Shown: piece after piece, positions 55,219 through 60,223 of the stretch
Numbering within the stretch: position 1 is the stretch's first letter
Layout: every line of letters begins with the position of its first letter
Origin: Terana coerulea
Lineage: Eukaryota; Basidiomycota; Agaricomycetes; Polyporales; Phanerochaetaceae
Assembly: GCA_024811115.1 (NCBI GenBank)
Contig: JAKOGH010000369.1
Location: 1 to 60,223 of the forward strand
Direction of reading: 5' to 3'
DNA: 60,223 nucleotides
Program-made: the position numbers and the translations under genes
The notes under the pieces: generated by a model
The model's database searches: none
Told to the model about the DNA's origin: nothing
What the model saw: the letters and a program-made list of their open reading frames with translations, nothing else

Positions 55219-57087
55219 CTACATCCTTCTCGTTCGCATCGCGCGACTGCGCCCTGCGTCCCTACAGTACCCAGCCGCGCTGCGCCTTCGCATCCCGGCA
55301 GCACCGAAGGATCGTCTGTTCAAGGAAACGCAGGTCAGAGAACTCGCAAACAAGATAGACGTGGCACCACATAAAAACATACCTGCCGCGTTCCAGTGGC
55401 GGCTGTCCGTTTGATATGCGCGCGTCGGGCTGGCCCAGAAAGCGCGACACGAGCCGCGCCGTGAGTGCGTCAGCATCCCGCACAGCGCATACCCACGCGA
55501 AAAGCTGCATGCCTCCGGCCATGTTGCTCATGCCCATCATGTTGTTGCTCATCCTGTTCATCCCGCCGTCCATCCCAACGCCGAAGTTATTCGCCATCCC
55601 GCCCATCATCGCGTCGGACATGCCCTGGCCTTGCATACCCATACCCTGGTCGCCCTGACCCCGTGGCTCTGGCTGAACTGCATCTTCGCTCGGGCCCGCG
55701 TCGTCGTGTTGTATGATGTTAACCGGTCTGAAGCTGGGTGGCGCGGCGGATTTGCGTAGGTAGTTCGAGGTGGAAGTTGACTGATCAGGCGTAGAGGACC
55801 GCACCGAGCCCCCGGGCTGCTCGCCTGTGGCGTTCGAGTAGTGCGACGTTCGCTGATCCAGGCTGGGACGATTGCTTGTCGCAGCCCGCGTCTCGGCAGC
55901 ACCGACGGCGGTGGTGGTGCCAGCGGTCGGCTCGGGGACAACGAAAGGCTCGGGTCGGTAGTATTGAGGCAGGTGGCTGTTGCTGCCGTCGTTCTCGTGG
56001 AGGAGATCAACCGGTCGGTCTTTCTGTTGGTGGAAGCGACGACGGCGGATGAAGAAGATTGCGACGAGGATGAGGGCGATGAGACCGACGACGCCGCCAA
56101 TGACGCCACCTTCGGGACCATTATGAGCTCAAAGCGGCGCAAAACGCGCATGCGAACACTCACCGACGATGGCTCCAACATTTGTGTGATGCCTTATGAC
56201 CCGGAAAATGAGATACTTCTTTTGACTAATCACAAAAAAATGCCTACCCGGATGATGATGATGGGTCGCCACCAGTACCTGCGCCGGAGGTACTTGTGGG
56301 ATAGCTTCCTCCTGCTGGGGAGCCAGGGGTCGACGATGGGGAATTGTCCGTAAGGCATGCGTTGTCGCCAAAGTTAACGATGTAGACTGAGCTTCCTCCG
56401 GAACCAGGTCCCCGGTTGTCGCTCCCGATGAGTAGGACCGTGGTTCCTGCGCGTACAGACGGTGTCCACGAAAAACCTTGGCCTTGATTTGGGACAATGG
56501 TCAAAGGTCCTTGGGGAACGCTGAACGATTGGCCGCCAGGAATTACGCCCTGGAATGTGGGCGTTCTTTGATGATCATTATGGGTTAGAAACACGCCCCA
56601 AGCAGGATAAGTGTACATACCCTTGAACCAGCCCCGTTGTTTCATCCCACCATATACGCGTCGCAGCGCATTGTGTCAGACTGGTTGGCACAAGACTGTA
56701 CACCCAGCCTGGGTTGACCGCCGCGCCGGAGTAACAGCTTGCGTCATCACCCGACAAGACAGTCACCACACCACTAGTACCCCCTGTGCCAAAGCCGGTG
56801 CTGTCGCTCACGACCGCGACGAACTGCGAATTTGTTGGGTACTTGAGCTGGAATGAAGTCGACGTGTCGGACCCGGTAAAGTTCTGCTGGAAGATTTTCC
56901 GGACTTCGGTGTTGTTGGGCAGGGGAGAAGGACCAAAGGGGATGATGAGGACACTGTAGGGTGGTTGACCAGAGCCAGTGATAGTCACGTTGAGGTTGTC
57001 GCATTGTCGCGGGGTGCTCTCGTAGTCGAATGAGTACGCCGCCGCAAGCGCAGGTAGGAAAGCCAAAAGTAGGAGTTGCGACAACAT
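55219..57087 (-). CDS. Chimeric second copy of the membrane glycoprotein
   Basis: The ATG at 57087 (MLSQLLLLAFLPALAAAYSF) begins a copy of the gene at 36542-38173, with the same signal peptide, ectodomain motifs, stalk, membrane helix and most of the tail. After AVQPEP the original ending (ETIELPPAY) is replaced, in frame, by a Gly/Met-rich block (RGQGDQGMGMQGQG, MGGMANNFGVGMDGGMNRM) and then AGGMQLFAWVCAVRDADA. A GTATGT donor (~55381) and an ACAG acceptor (~55334) allow an ending at 55219; unspliced, the frame stops at 55262-55264. The homology break at 55664 marks the fusion point. The reading frame is intact through the junction, so a fusion protein is possible. The source of the new tail is not in this window. 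Confidence 0.65.
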
Positions 57088-57255
57088 GGCTGGTCGTCGA
57101 GCGCGACGTGGGGGACAGGGGGACAGGGGCGACCAAACACTCTGAGCCCTGAGATAGAAGATGGTGGTTGGTGGTCTACCCACTCCACGACTCAGACGAG
57201 CACGATCAGCGATGACGGTAAGAGCCCGCGTGCTACACGCTCCGAGCGCTTGGGC
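55664..57255. repeat. Segmental duplication, copy 2
   Basis: Direct repeat of 36635-38328, 19 kb away, with few substitutions. It includes about 165 bp upstream of the start codon, so the promoter-proximal region was copied too. Confidence 0.92.
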
Positions 57256-57573
57256 ACAGTCTCGCGATTCACGCCAAATTCGCGCCACGGTCATTTCAAC
57301 CCAGGAAGCCTTAGCCAGTTCCCACAGATCTTCCCGCACTTTACCGCAGTGCACAAGGATCATCGATCAGCACTGGGAGAATCCCGTATTTTGTAAGGAT
57401 GAAACGCCAGAAACGCCAGAGTTGTACCACCTTCGCAGCGTCCGCCTCAGGGTATTGCTGGTGCTTTGTTACAACTGAATTTAAACAAGTGCGGGTGGTA
57501 ACATTCCAATGGCAAGATGATAAGAATGCAGTACTCAGTACACCTGAGCAACAAGCGAGACCAGGGTGTTGCA
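57256..57573. other. Gap between chimeric copy and NDUFAF2-type gene
   Basis: 318 bp, unique sequence right of the duplication border: 3' flank of the complex I factor gene and distal upstream region of the chimeric copy. Nothing else seen. Confidence 0.4.
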
Positions 57574-58427
57574 TCAAGAACCTCTGCGCACAGCTCGCGG
57601 CGTCCAGGTTTCCGGTTCTTCGCTTGTGGTTTGTTTCCAAACGTCTCGTGCAGCCGTTGGCGTAGAGGCTTCCTTCGGGAGGATCGGGCTGGCTCCTGGT
57701 CCCTGCAGCCTATTTTCGGCTTTCTGGTCGTCCTGGAGAGTCGCCGCCGACGAGCTAGAATCCCGCGCGTCTTTTGCGCGGACGGTATCCCCACTGTGGC
57801 ATTAGGACTGCTAGCAATGCGCCGCGTCTGACTCTGCTCTCGTTCTTCGCGATCCCGCGCCTCGATCAAGGCTACTCTTAGGTTGAGTCGTTTTTGTCGC
57901 TCTATGTCCGCGCCCAATTCCTATGTTGAACTAGGTGAGCATCAGGGGGAAGTGGGGTTTGATGAACTCACTTCGATGCTGGGAGGATGAACACGGGTAT
58001 GCGTCAACCACGAGCTCCATTGGACTGCAGCTACATTAGTTGCGTACAGCCAAAAGCATACAACACGCACCTGGCAGCTTCTTCTCGCCCGCGATATAGG
58101 TCCACATATCGTACCCTTCCCTGTATTTTACGACACGCTTCGGCCTACCCCATGCTGCTCGACATGGTCAGTTATCTCTGAAAGCCTAGGTTGCCATCAT
58201 GAGGACATACATTCGTGAGGATTTGGATACTCGAAGTAGCGGTTGCCTGTAAAGACCAAATTCAATCGAAACCCAGCGCATGAGATGGTGTGAACTGACC
58301 TTCCAAGTCCTTCCCTATGAAACCTGTCTGCGCACAGCCCATGTATCGGTGATAAAGACTTCGGACCAAGCCATTATCCACGCACTGGGTTGCGTATTCT
58401 TTGCCAGAGCCTTTGAACGAAAGACAT
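57574..58427 (-). CDS. NDUFAF2: NDUFAF2-type mitochondrial complex I assembly factor / B17.2-like protein
   Basis: The ATG at 58427 gives MSFVQRLWQRIRNP; four clean introns then join TGFIGKDLEG, NRYFEYPNPHE, SWGRPKRVVKYREGYDMW, TYIAGEKKLP and VQWSSWLTHTRVHPPSIE to ELGADIERQKRLNLRVALIE. The order G-x-DL-x-GN-x-YFE, R-x-VKY and QW-x-x-WL-x-HTR-x-x-PP is diagnostic of the NDUFA12/NDUFAF2 family. The extra charged C-terminal tail after the WL-HTR block favours the assembly factor over the core subunit. The tail ends SEEPETWTPRAVRRGS at the stop 57574-57576; one splice or frame step near 57790-57830 was not resolved. It should act in the mitochondrial matrix in late complex I assembly. It is divergent from RPN3. 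Confidence 0.85.
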
Positions 58428-58652
58428 GTTCGCAGTTCGAGGTCAACGTCTGTACGTCACAGCTCCTACAATACGCACTTCAATGAAAGGTAATAAGCAT
58501 GCTTAGGTTGGTAAGTAGATGTTCATTGACCATCTACAAGCGGCTTCAAATGGCTCTTACTAAGGTAAGCAAGTGTAAGCAAGTACGCGACGCGCGTGCA
58601 CTTACGCGTCTCAGCCCACCACCATCCGTACACCACTCACTCGCTCAGCACC
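58428..58652. promoter_or_regulatory. Bidirectional promoter between complex I factor and RPN3
   Basis: 225 bp between two divergent start codons. I looked for the yeast proteasome element (GGTGGCAAA) and did not find it. A TACGTCAC CRE-like octamer lies near 58452. Confidence 0.5.
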
Positions 58653-60223
58653 ATGGCAGTCGATCCTGTAAAACCTGTGGACGCAAAGAAGGGAGAGGGA
58701 AGAAAGAGGAGACCAACAAAGATGAGAAGACAGACGAGAAGAAAGAGGAGCCTAAGAAGGAACCACCACCTGTCCCGGTAGAGATCAAGACGAATACCGG
58801 GCTCATCGAGAGAGCAGTCTCCACACTCGAGCCTCGGTATACTCTCCGAGTCCTGCGTACCCTCGCTCACCTGCGGAAGCGTCTGAACGACAAGGTGCTG
58901 TATGAGGCTGTCGAGGCTGTATACCCTCCAAGTACGGCTCCTAGTTCGTATGTCCTACTTCGCTTGACACCTTCGCTAGATTCGCCTGCAAAGCAAACGC
59001 TGCTGTCATGGCTTCCAAAGCCTGAGACGGAAGGAAAGATGGACATTGACACTGCTGCTCCCGCAGCGCCCACCCCTGCCCCAAGTCCACCCAGACAGCA
59101 TGAACCAGTTCCAGAGGTAGAGGTCTACCTCCGCCTACTGCTCATCCACCATCTCCTCGCCAACAAGGAGACACACGAGAAAGCGTTGAAGCTGGCTCAG
59201 GAAACTGCGCAGAAGATACAGTCCCTGAACCGAAGAAGCCTGGACCCCCTTGCTGCGAAGGTGTGGTATGCGGTCGAGAGAGCGTTTGAGTTGGCTGGTG
59301 AACTCGCGGATGCACGACCGTAAGTCTGTGATGCCCTTCTCACCATATGCATTCTCACCCATTAGTTCACCAGGCTGTTCTTGGCGGCTCAACGCACAGC
59401 GTCCCTTCGTCACGACGACGAGACGCAAGCTTCCCTCATCAATCGTCTTCTCCGCAATTACCTCCACTACAACCTATATGATCAAGCCGACAAGCTTGTG
59501 TCGAAGACTGTCTTCCCTCCATCTGCAGGCAACCCTCAACACGCCCGCTACCATTACTTCCTCGGACGCATCCGGGCGGTGCAGCTCAACTAGTGCGGCG
59601 CACACCAACCTTCAGCAGGCTATACGTCGCGCGCCACCAGCCACTACTGCTCCTGGATTCTACCAGGCGGTCCACAAGCTTTCCGTCGTCGTTGAGCTCC
59701 TGATGGGTGATATTCCTGAGCGAGGGCTCTTTAGGCACCCTGTCCTTGAGAAAGCCCTGAACGCGTACTTCGAGATTGTGAAGGGTCGGTTATGCTCAAT
59801 TATTCGTTTCCCGACCTGATACTTACGCATATACTCAGCTGTGAGAGCGGGCTCACTGTCCCAGTTCCAGTCGACATTGTCCAAGCACGCAGCCCAGTTT
59901 GAAGCGGACAAGACCTACACCTTGATCGTCCGCCTCCGCCAAAACGTCATCAAGACAGGTATCCGCCGTCTCTCCCTCTCATACTCTCGCATCTCGTTGC
60001 GCGACATCTGCGTCAAGCTGCATCTCGACTCTGAGGAAGACGCCGAGTACATCGTCGGCAAGGCTATTCGGGACGGCGTCATCGACGGCCACATCTCCCA
60101 CGAGCAGGGCTGGATGGAGTGCGGCGCGCAGAAGAGCGGCTACGGCTTCGACGTCAGCGACGTCTTTATGCGCCGTATCTCTTACTGTCTGGAGCTGCAC
60201 AACGAGAGCGTCAAGGTGCGTCC
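58653..60223 (+). CDS. RPN3: 26S proteasome regulatory subunit Rpn3 (3' truncated by window)
   Basis: The ATG at 58653 starts [16 protein letters not shown], a Lys/Glu-rich N-terminus. Next come [74 protein letters not shown], then after introns [20 protein letters not shown] and [55 protein letters not shown] and the PCI domain ([38 protein letters not shown]). The frame is open to the window edge. This is the Rpn3/PSMD3 order; the protein is a lid subunit of the 19S particle. A G3 run at 58697-58699 is one base short: adding one G turns GEGRKRR into [13 protein letters not shown], the expected frame. In an essential single-copy gene this is most simply a sequence error. Confidence 0.92.

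Noticed and set aside
58428..58652. Proteasome-associated control element upstream of RPN3
   Set aside because: The yeast GGTGGCAAA consensus is not present in either orientation.

Overview
This window is nuclear DNA from a filamentous basidiomycete, most likely a wood-decay Agaricomycete (order not resolved). Support: intron-dense genes with ~50-60 nt GT..AG introns and CTRAY branch sites, a cytochrome P450, an Agaricomycete-style F-box protein, a MYND protein, a caspase-like peptidase, and a tyrosine-recombinase retrotransposon. All exon joins were read by eye, so gene limits are better supported than internal splice sites.

Left part (1-36.5 kb) is ordinary gene-dense chromosome. Two tandem plus-strand paralogs (WW-like modules plus four membrane helices; the first is cut by the window edge) are followed by a minus-strand run: an Afi1/DENN-type trafficking protein, a caspase-like C14 peptidase, a chromodomain protein, an intron-containing tRNA-Cys(GCA), a P450, the OST subunit Swp1/ribophorin II, a MYND protein with a C-terminal membrane anchor, a secreted GH47 alpha-mannosidase, an F-box protein and a SWIRM-ZZ-SANT chromatin-remodelling subunit. 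The last shares a divergent promoter with a plus-strand mitochondrial helical-repeat protein.

Middle and right part (36.5-57 kb) is accessory. A signal-peptide, single-pass membrane protein gene (36.5-38.2 kb) recurs 19 kb away as a chimeric copy (55.2-57.1 kb) with a different in-frame C-terminus. Between the copies lie a GC-rich block with degenerate tandem repeats (38.5-41.2 kb), a structurally complete Ngaro-type retrotransposon with split direct repeats A1-B1-A2-B2 (41499-47530) whose genes contain spliceosomal introns, and a gene-poor stretch (47.5-55 kb). That stretch has a TATA/CT-rich promoter-like site followed by a chain of well-formed introns but no long ORF, including 457-bp and 292-bp tandem duplications. 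The last 2.6 kb is housekeeping again: an NDUFAF2-type complex I factor divergent from proteasome subunit RPN3.

Several otherwise convincing genes (MYND, SWIRM-SANT, the mitochondrial protein, RPN3) and the transposon need a one-base change in a short homopolymer run to stay in frame. This points to residual homopolymer errors in the assembly, so the apparent breaks should not be taken as proof of pseudogenes.
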